Shown one piece after another: positions 33,266 through 42,388 of a stretch of DNA of 64,000 bases. The notes under the pieces are model-generated. The model was not told the origin of the DNA. It ran no database searches and was given only the letters and a program-made list of their open reading frames with translations. The translations under genes and the position numbers were made by a program. Within the stretch, counting starts at the first letter, position 1; each line of letters begins with the position of its first letter. The stretch is from Cryobacterium sp. PH29-G1 (GTDB lineage Bacteria; Actinomycetota; Actinomycetes; Actinomycetales; Microbacteriaceae): NCBI RefSeq assembly GCF_030063365.1, contig NZ_JASISY010000008.1:1-64000 (forward strand). Reading direction: 5' to 3'.

Positions 33266-35959
33266 TCAGCTGAACGAGGGGCTGCTGCCGTCGTGGCGAT
33301 GCGACCATCGACGCACGGCCTTTTCCGCCTCGACGATGAGCAAAACGGTCGAGCCCACGGCGATGCACAGAAGCCATTCCCAGCTGCTCAGCGGAGTCAG
33401 GCCCAGCAGCTCTGCCGAGAAAGGCCAGATCGTGGCTGCCCAGTGCAACATCAGGGCGCCCAGGGAGGTGAACAGGAGCGGCTTGTTGGCGAGCAGCCGC
33501 AGCTCGAAGAGCGACTTGAACTCCGCCCGGGCACTGAAGACCTGAAAGAAACTGAGCCACACAAACATCGTCAGTGCCAGGGTGCGTGCGTGCACCTCGG
33601 TATTGCCCAGGCGCAGTTCAACGATAAAAGTCAGCAGCACGGCGAGGGCCATCCACGCTCCGGTTATTCCCGTACGAAACCACAGGGTGCGGGAGAGGAT
33701 GCCCTCGGTTGAGGCCCGCGGCGGCCGGCTGAGTTCGTGGCCCTCTGCCGGTTCGAACGCGAGGGCGACGTCTTGCACGCCGTTGGTCACGACGTTCATC
33801 CACAACATTTGCACCGGCAGGAACAGGAGCGGGGTTCCGGCGAAGACGCTCAGGGTGACGGCCACCAGCGCTGCGGCTCCGGTGGAGAGCAGAAAATAGG
33901 TGGTCTTGCGAATGGCGGAGAATGTGACTCTGCCCTCTTCAACGGCGTGCACGATGGTGGCGAAGTGGTCGTCGGTGAGCACGATGTCGGCTGCTTCACG
34001 GGCAACATCCGTTCCCGCCCGGCCCATGGCAACGCCAATCGAGGCCGCTTTGAGCGCGGGAGCGTCGTTCACGCCGTCGCCGGTCACGGCCACGATTTTA
34101 CCGGCCCCCTGCAGCGTGCGCACGATTCGCAGCTTGTCCTGCGGTGAGACCCGGGCTGCCACACTGGTTTGTTCGAGGCGTGCGACCAGCATGTGGTCGT
34201 CCAGGTCGGCCATTTCAGCGCCGGTCAGCGCGCGTGTACCGATCGCCAGGCCCAGCCGGGCAGCGATGGCTGTGGCGGTCACCGGGTGGTCCCCGGTGAT
34301 CATCATCACGGAAATCCCGGCCTGCCTGCATTGCCGGATGGCTTCAGCCACCCCCTCCCGTGGCGGATCGGTCATGCCTGCCATCCCGAGAAAGGTGAGT
34401 CCGGACGGCGGGCGCAGCGGCACGGTCAGTTCCTCGCCGTCGGGAACGCGCCGGGAGCCGGTGGCAATGACCCGCAGTCCGTCTCGCCCCATTTGCTCGT
34501 TGGCCGTGTGGATCACGTCGTTGTCGAGAGGCTCATCGCCACCGCCGGCGGCCACGGCGACGGAGGCCTCGATCAGAGCCTCGGGAGAGCCCATGACATA
34601 CAGGGTGCGCTGTCCGTCGGAATCGACGAGAACGGTCTGTGAATACCGCAACTGCGGTTCGTAGGGCTGGTGACCGACGGGCACTGCCAAGCGTTCCTGT
34701 TCGGTGACGGCGCCGCGCGCCACGGCGATTCGAGCCATGGCGGCGTCGACAGCATCACCGAAGTATTCGTTGTCGTCTTCGGCGGAGATGGTGGCTTCGT
34801 TGGTCAGTGCACCGGCTCGCAGCATTGCGCGCACCAGAACCGAATCCGCACGCCCGTCGGCGTCACGCCTGGTGGTGGCCAGCAGACCGGCCGTGGTCCA
34901 CACCCGTTCCACGGTCAGTCGATTCTCCGTCAACGTGCCCGTTTTGTCAGAGCCGATCACGTTGGTGGAGCCAAGAGTCTCCACGGCAGGCAGAGTGCGA
35001 ATAATCGCATTGCGTTTCGCCATGCGCGATACCCCGAGACTCAGGGCGACGGTCAGCACGATGGGCAAGGACTCGGGAATTGAGGCGACGGCGAGACCGA
35101 CGGCCGTGCGGAACATCGTCGACGCATCGTTGCCGAGCACGATGCCAGCGATGAAGACGAAGACGACGGCACCCAGCACGAGAAGACCGACCGACCGTTC
35201 CAGGCTGTTCGTCAGCAGCTGCAACGGCGTCTTACCGGACGGCCCCTGCACCAGCGCGTTTATGGCTCCCAGCGAGGTTGCCGCGCCCGTGGCAATGACG
35301 ATACCTCGACCTCGGCCACTGCCCACGAATGTTCCGCTGAAGGCGATATTCGCCTTGTCCGAGTCACCGACTTCCTTGGGCAGCACACCGGTGTGCTTGG
35401 TCGCAGCGAACGATTCACCGGTCAGCATCGACTCGTCGACTTCCAGCGCGTTGGCGATGAAGAGCCGAAGATCGGCCGGAACCCGTTCACCGCTTTCCAA
35501 TAGAACGATGTCACCCAACACAACGTCCGACCCCGGGATCACCCGTTCACTACCGTCGCGCAATACGCGGCACGAGGGTGTCGAGAGCGACTGCAGCGCC
35601 CGCATGTCAGACTCCGCCTTACGTTCCTGCACGAAACCGAGGGCGGCATTGAGGCAGAGAATCAGAAAGATGGCGCCGGAATCCACCCAGTGTTGTTGCA
35701 GCGCGGTGACGATCGCAGCGACCAGCAGAATGGCGATCAACGGGCTGACGAACTGACGTGCCAGAACGCGCCACCAGGGGGTTCGCGCAGCCACGGCCAA
35801 CTCGTTGGGGCCGCCACTGCGGAGTTTCTCGGCGGCCTCCGCCGCACCGAGACCGTCTGCTGACGACGACAGTCTCGTGAAAATATCGTCGATTGTCAGG
35901 GAATGCCAGTGCGTGGCCGGGGCGACAAGCGCAGTGGATTCGATCGGCTGTCTCGTCAT
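33266..35959 (-). CDS. Cation-translocating P-type ATPase (P2, Ca/Mn-type)
   Basis: An 897-residue P2-type ATPase. The N-terminal cation-ATPase domain (HWHSLTIDDIFTRLSSSADGL ... LRSGGPNELA in pieces) is followed by the actuator motif LTGES, the M4 motif VASIPESLPIVL, the phosphorylation site SDKTGTLTEN, KGD/hinge motif TGDGVNDAPALKAA and M6 (MNVVTNGVQDVALAFEP). The Asn and Asp in M6 and the PESLP motif fit a calcium- or manganese-type exporter rather than a heavy-metal pump (no CPx). The start at 35959 is chosen because the protein then begins at the normal family position. The substrate is unproven. Confidence 0.92.
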   Translation of the reverse strand: MTRQPIESTALVAPATHWHSLTIDDIFTRLSSSADGLGAAEAAEKLRSGGPNELAVAARTPWWRVLARQFVSPLIAILLVAAIVTALQQHWVDSGAIFLILCLNAALGFVQERKAESDMRALQSLSTPSCRVLRDGSERVIPGSDVVLGDIVLLESGERVPADLRLFIANALEVDESMLTGESFAATKHTGVLPKEVGDSDKANIAFSGTFVGSGRGRGIVIATGAATSLGAINALVQGPSGKTPLQLLTNSLERSVGLLVLGAVVFVFIAGIVLGNDASTMFRTAVGLAVASIPESLPIVLTVALSLGVSRMAKRNAIIRTLPAVETLGSTNVIGSDKTGTLTENRLTVERVWTTAGLLATTRRDADGRADSVLVRAMLRAGALTNEATISAEDDNEYFGDAVDAAMARIAVARGAVTEQERLAVPVGHQPYEPQLRYSQTVLVDSDGQRTLYVMGSPEALIEASVAVAAGGGDEPLDNDVIHTANEQMGRDGLRVIATGSRRVPDGEELTVPLRPPSGLTFLGMAGMTDPPREGVAEAIRQCRQAGISVMMITGDHPVTATAIAARLGLAIGTRALTGAEMADLDDHMLVARLEQTSVAARVSPQDKLRIVRTLQGAGKIVAVTGDGVNDAPALKAASIGVAMGRAGTDVAREAADIVLTDDHFATIVHAVEEGRVTFSAIRKTTYFLLSTGAAALVAVTLSVFAGTPLLFLPVQMLWMNVVTNGVQDVALAFEPAEGHELSRPPRASTEGILSRTLWFRTGITGAWMALAVLLTFIVELRLGNTEVHARTLALTMFVWLSFFQVFSARAEFKSLFELRLLANKPLLFTSLGALMLHWAATIWPFSAELLGLTPLSSWEWLLCIAVGSTVLLIVEAEKAVRRWSHRHDGSSPSFS

Positions 35960-36140
35960 GCTCTCAGCATTCAGCAAAAGCGGTCGGCGCGGCAACCCCA
36001 AGGGTCGGCCGGGCCGTGTGCCGCAGGGTTTGCTCCGGCCTGGTACCTCGGAATCGAGGTTGATGCACGCTGGGCTGGCCAACCGGCAATCGCATCTAGG
36101 GTGGGAGGAACCGCCCTGCGGCGGCTGTCAAAGGAGCAGC

Positions 36141-36956
36141 ATGAGTGAACAGCCCGGAGCAAACCCGCTGATAGGTGCCTATTTCGAACCGGTCGCCCCT
36201 GGGCTATACCGGCCGACCGAGCATGCGGGTGGGGCATGGCGGTCCGACGAAATCCACTTCAGTCCCCTGGGTGGTCTTCTGGTGCACGCCATCGACCTGC
36301 ATCGAGCCGCTGAGCCCGGCGGTGCCAATGGCAAGGAGCTCGGGCGCATCAGCTTCGATATCCTCGGCTTCCTCTCCGCCGAGGAGTGCGAAATTCGGGT
36401 CGAGACGATTCGTCCCGGTCGCACCATCGAGCTCATCGAAGCGACCGTGATCATCGCCGGCCGTGCGGCCGTGCTCGCCCGCGCCTGGTTCATCTCGACC
36501 ACCGACACCACGGCCGTCGTTGGTGGCGACTCGGTTGCGCTGCTGCCTCCCGATCGGTGCGCCCCCTGGTCGATGACCGATATTTGGCCCGGCGGTTATG
36601 TGGCGTCCCTGGAAGTGAAGGCCGTTGCACCGCCGCAGCCCGGACGCTCCAGCGCCTGGCTGCGCACCGATCTGGCGCTCGTTGCCGGGGAGCCCAGCAG
36701 CCCGCACGCTTCGTTCATCGCCCTGGTGGACACCGCCAATGGCATAGCCGTTCGCCAGTCGCCGCTGGACTGGGCCTACCCGAACCTCGACCTCACCATT
36801 CACTTTCACCGGCAGCCGACCGGCAGCTGGGTCGGGCTGGACACCACCGTGACTTTCGGGCCGGCCGGTCACGGACTCACGAGCAGCGTGCTGCACGATG
36901 AGGCCGGCCCGGTTGGCCGCGCCGAGCAGATTCTCACCGTGCGCCCCCTGGGCTGA
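36141..36956 (+). CDS. Acyl-CoA thioesterase-like (double hot-dog) protein
   Basis: A 271-residue protein of the thioesterase-like superfamily. The first hot-dog unit holds GGLLVHAIDLHRAAEP, RISFDILGFLSAEE and RPGRTIELIEATVIIAGRAAVLARAWF. The second holds LDWAYPNLDLTIHFHRQPTGSWVGLDTTVTFGPAGHGLTSSVLHDE (in pieces), the usual site region. The substrate is unknown; the wider family acts on acyl-CoAs. AAAGGAG precedes the ATG. It ends convergently with the small secreted protein gene, across a long inverted repeat. Confidence 0.85.
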   Translation: MSEQPGANPLIGAYFEPVAPGLYRPTEHAGGAWRSDEIHFSPLGGLLVHAIDLHRAAEPGGANGKELGRISFDILGFLSAEECEIRVETIRPGRTIELIEATVIIAGRAAVLARAWFISTTDTTAVVGGDSVALLPPDRCAPWSMTDIWPGGYVASLEVKAVAPPQPGRSSAWLRTDLALVAGEPSSPHASFIALVDTANGIAVRQSPLDWAYPNLDLTIHFHRQPTGSWVGLDTTVTFGPAGHGLTSSVLHDEAGPVGRAEQILTVRPLG

Positions 36957-36964
36957 CCGCGCAG

Positions 36965-37066
36965 GAAAAGCGGTGGTGGGGGCGCGGGCGCCGCGACCCC
37001 CCCGATGAGGTGCGGGGTGTGGTTTTGGGGGGGGTGGGGGCGCGTGCGCCCCCACCACCGCTTTTC
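36965..37066. repeat. 21-bp perfect inverted repeat with inner hairpin (bidirectional terminator)
   Basis: Positions 36965-36985 are the exact reverse complement of 37046-37066, with GAAAAGCGG at the outer edge and CTTTTC at the other. The right arm also folds alone: 37034-37043 pairs with 37046-37055. The flanking A- and T-tracts and the site between the convergent ends at 36956 and 37076 suggest a bidirectional terminator. The G-tracts between the arms are unusual. Confidence 0.75.
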
Positions 37067-37075
37067 GGATCGTGG

Positions 37076-37396
37076 TTAGTTTTGCGTTCCGTCTTCGACA
37101 GCGACGCCGTTAACGTCGTCGCTCGTGTTTTCGGTGCCAGACTCCGTGCCAGATTCCGTCCCAGATTCCGTGCCCGAATCGTCGGCGGTTTCACCGTCGA
37201 TGATGCCGTCTTCAACCTCATTCTGCACGTTGTCGGTGTCGGCCGAGGTCGAGGCTGGTTCCACGTTCGACGAGGACGAGGACGAGGACGAGTTTGCGGG
37301 AGTGGCTTGGGCTCCAGCGGTGAGGGTTACGCCGCCGACGACGGCCAACGCCAGTGCCAGTGCTGCACCGCTGGCGATCTTCATCTTCTTCTGCAT
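37076..37396 (-). CDS. Small secreted acidic low-complexity protein
   Basis: A 106-residue protein with a clear signal peptide (MQKKMKIASGAALALALAVVGGVTLTAGAQA). The mature part is disordered: a run of serines, then an acidic region with the repeat TESG four times (GTESGTESGTESGTE). There is no cysteine or anchor. GAAAGG lies 9 nt before the ATG. It sits 104 bp past the end of the histidine kinase gene on the same strand. I cannot assign a function. A calcium-binding or matrix-like role is possible for such an acidic exported peptide. Confidence 0.75.
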   Translation of the reverse strand: MQKKMKIASGAALALALAVVGGVTLTAGAQATPANSSSSSSSSNVEPASTSADTDNVQNEVEDGIIDGETADDSGTESGTESGTESGTENTSDDVNGVAVEDGTQN

Positions 37397-37500
37397 GGTG
37401 TTCTGCCTTTCGGGGGTGAGCTCCGCGTGTTCGGAGCCATCTTTCCAAGCTAGATCGGGGCAGGTGAGATGAGCGTGAGAGCGGATCCGGGACGGATCCA

Positions 37501-38448
37501 TTAGGTGCGTAGTGGGAGGTTCACCGTGACGGTCGTGCCCACGCCGGCCTGCGATGTGAGTGTGACCCGGCCATCGTGCGCCGCAACGATCTGGTGCACC
37601 AGGCTGAGGCCGAGGCCGTGCCCGGGGTGGGATCTGGCCTGATCGGATCGCCAAAAGCGGTCGAAGGCGTGCTGCAGGTCGGTGTCGTTCATCCCGATTC
37701 CGGTGTCACGCACGGTGATGGTGCAGGTGCCGTTCTGAGTGTCGGTTCCGATGAATACGGCTCCGGGGACCGGCGTGAATTTGAGCGCGTTGTCAACGAC
37801 GTTCGCGATCGCGCGCTTGAGCAGCGCCGGGGAGCCCAGAACCATCGCGGCCCGTGCGGTGTGCGTGACCAGGCGTGCGGCATCCGCTGGATTGCTGGCG
37901 CGAGCGTCGATGTCGTCGACCACGAGCTCGTTCAGATCGACGAGTTCGTAGGTCTTCCGAAGCTCGGTTCCTTCGCCCCGCGAGAGTAGGAGCAGGTCGT
38001 TGGTGAGTCGGGTGAGCCCGCCCACGGCTTCCAGCGCCGTCTGCATCGCCTGCTCGTACTCGGCGGGCGTGCGGGTCGTAAGCAGGGCGAGTTCCAGTTC
38101 GCCTTGAATAATACTGAGCGGGCTGCGCATCTCGTGGGAGGCACCGTCGACGAAGCGCTGCTGCAGCTCGTAGCTTTTCTGCAGCGGCCCGAGCGCGGCG
38201 CGTGCCATGACATAGCTGGAAATGGGGATCAGCACCAGGAGTACGGCGTAGAGCACGACCAGCCCCGTGCGGAGGTTGGCGAAGCCTTGCTCCGCCGCGT
38301 TCAGGGCGCCGGCACCGTCGGATTCGGCCGCGTCAAAATCAAAGGTGCCCGTCACGAAAATGTAGATTCCCACGGCAAAAGCGGCGAACAGCACCAGCTG
38401 CACGACCGTGTAGGTCACGGTGAGTCGAACAATCGCGCGCCGAAACAT
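37501..38448 (-). CDS. Sensor histidine kinase
   Basis: A 315-residue kinase. Two membrane helices (LTVTYTVVQLVLFAAFAVGIYIF and TGLVVLYAVLLVLIPISSYVMA) flank a short (about 35-residue) extracytoplasmic loop. HisKA follows with FVDGASHEMRSPLSIIQGE (phospho-His), then the HATPase with N-box NVVDNALKF, G1 DTGIGMND, F-box FDRFWR and G2 GHGLGLSLV. The ATG at 38448 overlaps the regulator stop (TGATG). The tiny sensor loop fits kinases that sense through a partner, here possibly the adjacent ABC exporter. Confidence 0.92.
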   Translation of the reverse strand: MFRRAIVRLTVTYTVVQLVLFAAFAVGIYIFVTGTFDFDAAESDGAGALNAAEQGFANLRTGLVVLYAVLLVLIPISSYVMARAALGPLQKSYELQQRFVDGASHEMRSPLSIIQGELELALLTTRTPAEYEQAMQTALEAVGGLTRLTNDLLLLSRGEGTELRKTYELVDLNELVVDDIDARASNPADAARLVTHTARAAMVLGSPALLKRAIANVVDNALKFTPVPGAVFIGTDTQNGTCTITVRDTGIGMNDTDLQHAFDRFWRSDQARSHPGHGLGLSLVHQIVAAHDGRVTLTSQAGVGTTVTVNLPLRT

Positions 38449-39128
38449 CAACGATCCGCGTTGATCAGGTATCCGGCACCGCGCCGGGTTTCGATGATGT
38501 CCGCTTCACCCGGCGCGGTCAGCTTCTGCCGCAGGTAGCGGATGTAGGTTTGCACGACGTTGCTGAACCCCTCATAGTTGCTGTCCCAGGCATGATCAAT
38601 CAGTTCGGTGGTGCTGATTATCGTGCCGGCGTTTCGCATGAGATATTCCAACACGGCGAATTCTTTGGCGGTCAACATGATGGTGCGGCCGGCGCGCTGA
38701 GCGGTACGGGTGGCCGGGTCCAGGGTGACTCCCTGCGCGCGCAGCACGGGGGCGTGTGCGCGCGGTGAACGTCGAAGCAGTGCGCGCACCCGGGCCAGCA
38801 GCTCAACGAGGTGGAATGGCTTGACGATGTAGTCGTCGGCGCCGGCGTCGAGGCCCTCAACCTTGGTGCGCATGGAGTCCAGTGCGGTGAGCATGAGCAC
38901 CGGCACGTTCTTATCGATCACACGGATGCGTCGGCACACGGCCATCCCTCCGTTCGGCAGCCCGGGGAGCATCAGGTCGAGAACGACCAGGTCATACGTT
39001 TCGATCTCGAAGGCCTGTACCCCGTCCGGTGCAGTGTGGGCTACATCGACGGCGTAGCCGGACTCGGTGAGGGTACGACGAATCACGTCCGCGATGCGTA
39101 CGTCATCCTCGACGACGAGTACTTTCAC
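38448..39128 (-). CDS. OmpR/PhoB-family response regulator
   Basis: A 226-residue regulator. In the receiver domain the acidic pocket is EDD, the phospho-Asp lies in LVVLDLMLPG, and conserved Thr and Lys lie in LMLTALDS and YIVKPF. The winged-helix domain ends QTYIRYLRQKL ... RRGAGYLI. GTG start. It is co-encoded with the kinase that follows and lies at the end of the ABC exporter operon, so it may regulate that operon. Confidence 0.93.
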   Translation of the reverse strand: MKVLVVEDDVRIADVIRRTLTESGYAVDVAHTAPDGVQAFEIETYDLVVLDLMLPGLPNGGMAVCRRIRVIDKNVPVLMLTALDSMRTKVEGLDAGADDYIVKPFHLVELLARVRALLRRSPRAHAPVLRAQGVTLDPATRTAQRAGRTIMLTAKEFAVLEYLMRNAGTIISTTELIDHAWDSNYEGFSNVVQTYIRYLRQKLTAPGEADIIETRRGAGYLINADR

Positions 39129-39161
39129 CCGGTGACCGCCGCCCAGCGACCGATCAGGTGG

Positions 39162-39728
39162 TTAGTCGGCCTGTTCACCGGTTCCTGCTCCCTTGGTTGC
39201 TGTGCCGTTCGCAACTTGCACGCCGTCGGCGCTGACCTGAATGGTGAAATCCACCTGATTGGCGGAACTGCGGTACAGGCTGAATGTGTTCTCCGGGTAA
39301 TGTCCCGCGCCGGTTTCATTGTCGAAGGAGAATGTGGTTTCAGCATTCGGGGCGAGGGTGAGTCCGTCCAGGGCGAGATAGTACGCCTCGCTGCGGCCGG
39401 TAGTGACATCCGTCATCACATAATAGGTCTCCACGTTGGTCAACGGCTTGCTGGTGCTGTTGCCGACCGTGATCTGGAGCCGGTCGGTGATGGCGGCGCC
39501 GGAACTCGGATCGACGTTGTCTTCGGCGAGGGCAGACACGATGGTCAGCCCGGGCGTGGTGCTGGGGTTGGCGATGGGGTTGGCAGCCACGGGCAGCACT
39601 GCATTCCCTGCCACCGTTGAGGAGGCCGGACGGGCGGGGGTGGCCGCGGTATTGACCTGCGCCATGGCGATTCCGCCAGCGGCGACGAGGACGACGAGGG
39701 CCACCGGGATGATGATTTTCCATTTCAT
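39162..39728 (-). CDS. Exported protein of the ABC exporter operon
   Basis: A 188-residue protein with an N-terminal signal anchor or peptide (MKWKIIIPVALVVLVAAGGIAMAQ). The mature domain is a predicted beta-rich fold (LQITVGNSTSKPLTNVETYYVMTD, LAPNAETTFSFDN) resembling the FxLYD/NEAT-like small sandwich folds, but I cannot name the family. AAAGGA precedes the ATG, which overlaps the permease stop. Position suggests it is a subunit or cargo of the exporter, or senses a signal for the two-component pair. Confidence 0.75.
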   Translation of the reverse strand: MKWKIIIPVALVVLVAAGGIAMAQVNTAATPARPASSTVAGNAVLPVAANPIANPSTTPGLTIVSALAEDNVDPSSGAAITDRLQITVGNSTSKPLTNVETYYVMTDVTTGRSEAYYLALDGLTLAPNAETTFSFDNETGAGHYPENTFSLYRSSANQVDFTIQVSADGVQVANGTATKGAGTGEQAD

Positions 39729-40696
39729 GATTGGTTCCTTTGCAGAGTGCGCCTCGTGGTTGCGAGAGCGGCGAAGACCACGGAGGCGAGGGTTGCCGCC
39801 GTCAGGGTGATGGCGTAGGGCAGCATTGCCGTCCAGACCAAGCCGAGGGGTAGTTGGTTGTACTGATCTTTAATGCCGAGAAAAGCGAAGGTGAGGCGTT
39901 CGAAGTGTTTGGTCACCGATGACACCTCCAGGCCGTTGCGGATGCCGTCGAAGGCGGAGAACTGCGCCAGAACGCTCAATTCGTCGGTCTTCTGAATGTT
40001 CAGGGTGGCGAACAGACCGCCGGGTACCTGATTGTCCGGGTCCATGGTGTCGCCGATCTGAGGAATAATCAGCACAAAGGCCAGCCAAATCACCAGGGCC
40101 ACGATGAGGCCGGTACTCAGCCGGGTGGACAACGCGGTGAGCCCCACCGCCAAGGCGGTCCAGAACACCAGGTAGAGCCACGCGAAGCCCCCGGCAATGA
40201 GCAGCCGGGCCACGTCGATCCCGCCGATGGGGGCGTGGCCGATCGTGACGACCGCGACGAGCGACACCGCGGTGAGGACGACGACGACACCGAGCCACAC
40301 GATCGACAGGCCCAGGACTTTGCCGCCGGCAAAGGAAAATCGACTCACCGGGCGACTGAGAAAAAGGGCCAGGGTGCCCCGGTATTTTTCTTTGGCGATG
40401 GTTCCGTAGCCCAGCACGATGGCAAACAACGCGCCGAGAATCTCGAGGTACTCGATTCCACCGCGGAGCAGCTTCAAGGGAAAGAGTTGCGGGGCGGCCG
40501 CAGTGACAGTGCTTCCACTCTGCGCCAGGTTGGTGACGTAGAGGTTGTAGGCATCCAGTTGGTTGCGAAAATCAGCCGAGGCCACGGCCACGGAGATCAG
40601 CGACGCGATGGCCAGAAACCCGATCAGGATGGCGAAGAGGCGATCCCTCCGAAGATCCAGCAATTCCTTTTCGGCGACAATCCAGGTGTCACTCAT
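39725..40696 (-). CDS. ABC-2 type transporter permease
   Basis: A 323-residue permease with about six membrane helices: first helix (LFAILIGFLAIASLISVAVAS), extracellular loop, then the ABC-2 core with the motif EKYRGTLALFLSRPVSR (cytoplasmic coupling region, NosY-like), and helices ending LPYAITLTAATLASVVFAAL. It overlaps both neighbours by a few bases. With the second permease and the ATPase it should form an exporter of unknown substrate. Confidence 0.87.
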   Translation of the reverse strand: MSDTWIVAEKELLDLRRDRLFAILIGFLAIASLISVAVASADFRNQLDAYNLYVTNLAQSGSTVTAAAPQLFPLKLLRGGIEYLEILGALFAIVLGYGTIAKEKYRGTLALFLSRPVSRFSFAGGKVLGLSIVWLGVVVVLTAVSLVAVVTIGHAPIGGIDVARLLIAGGFAWLYLVFWTALAVGLTALSTRLSTGLIVALVIWLAFVLIIPQIGDTMDPDNQVPGGLFATLNIQKTDELSVLAQFSAFDGIRNGLEVSSVTKHFERLTFAFLGIKDQYNQLPLGLVWTAMLPYAITLTAATLASVVFAALATTRRTLQRNQS

Positions 40697-41591
40697 TCAG
40701 ACCACTCCTCAGGGCTCGGCGCGGCGTGACGACCACAATCCAGATCATGGCGATCAAAACGGCCAACAGCAGCAAGATGCTCGCCACCGGATTTCCCGTG
40801 ACACTGTCATCGCGCAGCACGATGCTCGCCACTCGTTTGAACTGCTCGGTAATGGCGAACGGGCCGGTGAGAGCGCCGATGAGATCGAACGAGGTGCCGC
40901 CCGAGGCTGCAAGGGCCGGAACCGGATTCAGCAACGCCACGGGGCGCGCCGCGGTGCCTACCTGCGGGAGTACGAACGCGATCGCGCTCCAGACCACGAA
41001 CGGCACGAGCAGCGCCGTCGTTTCCTTGCGGCTGTACAGCCCGGTGAGCATGCCGAGCAGGGCAAAAATCATCATCAACACCCACGACACCGCGGCGAAT
41101 CCCATCAGCCGCAGCGTCGGGTCGACGCCCAGCGGGGTGCCGATGATGACGCCGATGGCGGCCCAGCTGATCGTTGTACTGGCGGCCAGAACGACCGCGA
41201 TCACGGCTCCCAGACCCAGAAATTGCCCCAGTATCCGAGCGACGGTGTTCACCGGTCGGCTCAGAACCAGATCGACCGTGGCCGACTTGCGATCGCGCAG
41301 AGTGGCCTGCACGCCGAGGATGATCGCCATGAGTGCGCCGATCAGAACCACGTAGATCACCGAATTGCGGGAGTAGTACAGCGCAGACACTGCGGCAAAG
41401 GGATTCGGGGCTGTGGTGAGCCCGTCGGCCAGGATCTTCTCGTAGACACGGGTGACCGTTGTGTTGGTGATCCATCCGATGAGGGAGGACAGCGACACCA
41501 TCCCCAGGAACACGACCAGCAGCAGCACCGCGACCCGGGCGCGGAGGGTGCAGAGAATTTCGTGTCGAGCGCTGGTGAGGACGGTATTCAT
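40689..41591 (-). CDS. ABC-2 type transporter permease
   Basis: A 300-residue permease paralogous in layout to the next gene, with RDRKSATVDLVLSRPVNTVARILGQF as the coupling segment and six helices. The N-terminal helix region is VAVLLLVVFLGMVSLSSLIGW. The two permeases probably make a heterodimer. It overlaps the ATPase stop by 4 bp and the next start by 8 bp. Confidence 0.87.
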   Translation of the reverse strand: MNTVLTSARHEILCTLRARVAVLLLVVFLGMVSLSSLIGWITNTTVTRVYEKILADGLTTAPNPFAAVSALYYSRNSVIYVVLIGALMAIILGVQATLRDRKSATVDLVLSRPVNTVARILGQFLGLGAVIAVVLAASTTISWAAIGVIIGTPLGVDPTLRLMGFAAVSWVLMMIFALLGMLTGLYSRKETTALLVPFVVWSAIAFVLPQVGTAARPVALLNPVPALAASGGTSFDLIGALTGPFAITEQFKRVASIVLRDDSVTGNPVASILLLLAVLIAMIWIVVVTPRRALRSGLNE

Positions 41592-42322
41592 GCGGCAGCC
41601 GAGTCGAGTTGAAAGTAGATGTCTTCCAAAGACTCATCGGCCGGAAATGCGGCGAGCGTGTTGGTCATCGAGTCGTGATGCACCAGGCGTCCGTGGTTGA
41701 GAATTCCGATGCTCGTGCAGGTTTTAGTCACCTCGCTCAGCAGGTGGGTGTTCATAAAGATCGTCATACCGAATTCATGGTTCAAACGCACGATCGTCTC
41801 TCGCAGGGTGCGCACACCCTCCGGGTCCAGCCCCGATGTCGGCTCGTCAAGAAACAACACGGCGGGCGAGTGCAGCACGGCCTGAGCGATACCCACGCGC
41901 TGCCGCATCCCCTTGCTGAAGGTCCCCACCCGTTGGGTGTCATGCCCGGTGAAATCCAAAAAGCCCAGCACATCGCGGATGCGCGCGTCCGGACGGCGCA
42001 GCCCCGACAGCCGGGCGAAGAAGCGCAGATTCTCCAGCAAGGTCAAATTGTCGTAAAACTGCACGTTTTCGGGCAGGTAGCCGATGCAGGCACGCACGCC
42101 CGCGGCATCCGTTTTCACGCTGTGACCGCTGATGCTGGCGTCACCCGCGGTGGGCTCGAGCAGAGTCGTGAGCAGATTGACGGTCGTGGTCTTGCCCGCG
42201 CCGTTGTGGCCGAGCAGACCGAAAACCTCGCCCTGCGCAACGTCGAGGGTGAGATCTGCGAGCGCCTGATGCGCGCCGAAACTTCGCGACAGAGCCGAAG
42301 TTGAGATTGCCGATGTTGTCAT
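41588..42322 (-). CDS. ABC exporter ATPase
   Basis: A 244-residue ATPase of the drug/NosF-type exporter group: Walker A (GHNGAGKTTTVNLL), Q-loop (YLPENVQFYDNLT), signature (FSKGMRQR), Walker B (VLFLDEPTSGLD) and H-loop (MNTHLLSE). The ATG at 42322 has no ribosome site but a TAATCT -10 box 7 nt upstream, which suggests a leaderless transcript and marks this as the first gene of a six-gene operon (ATPase, two permeases, exported protein, response regulator, kinase). Confidence 0.92.
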   Translation of the reverse strand: MTTSAISTSALSRSFGAHQALADLTLDVAQGEVFGLLGHNGAGKTTTVNLLTTLLEPTAGDASISGHSVKTDAAGVRACIGYLPENVQFYDNLTLLENLRFFARLSGLRRPDARIRDVLGFLDFTGHDTQRVGTFSKGMRQRVGIAQAVLHSPAVLFLDEPTSGLDPEGVRTLRETIVRLNHEFGMTIFMNTHLLSEVTKTCTSIGILNHGRLVHHDSMTNTLAAFPADESLEDIYFQLDSAAA

Positions 42323-42388
42323 AGTCCCGAGATTATTGACCACACCGTGAGACCACGATGAGAGGCCTCATCTGCGCCGCAAACGACA

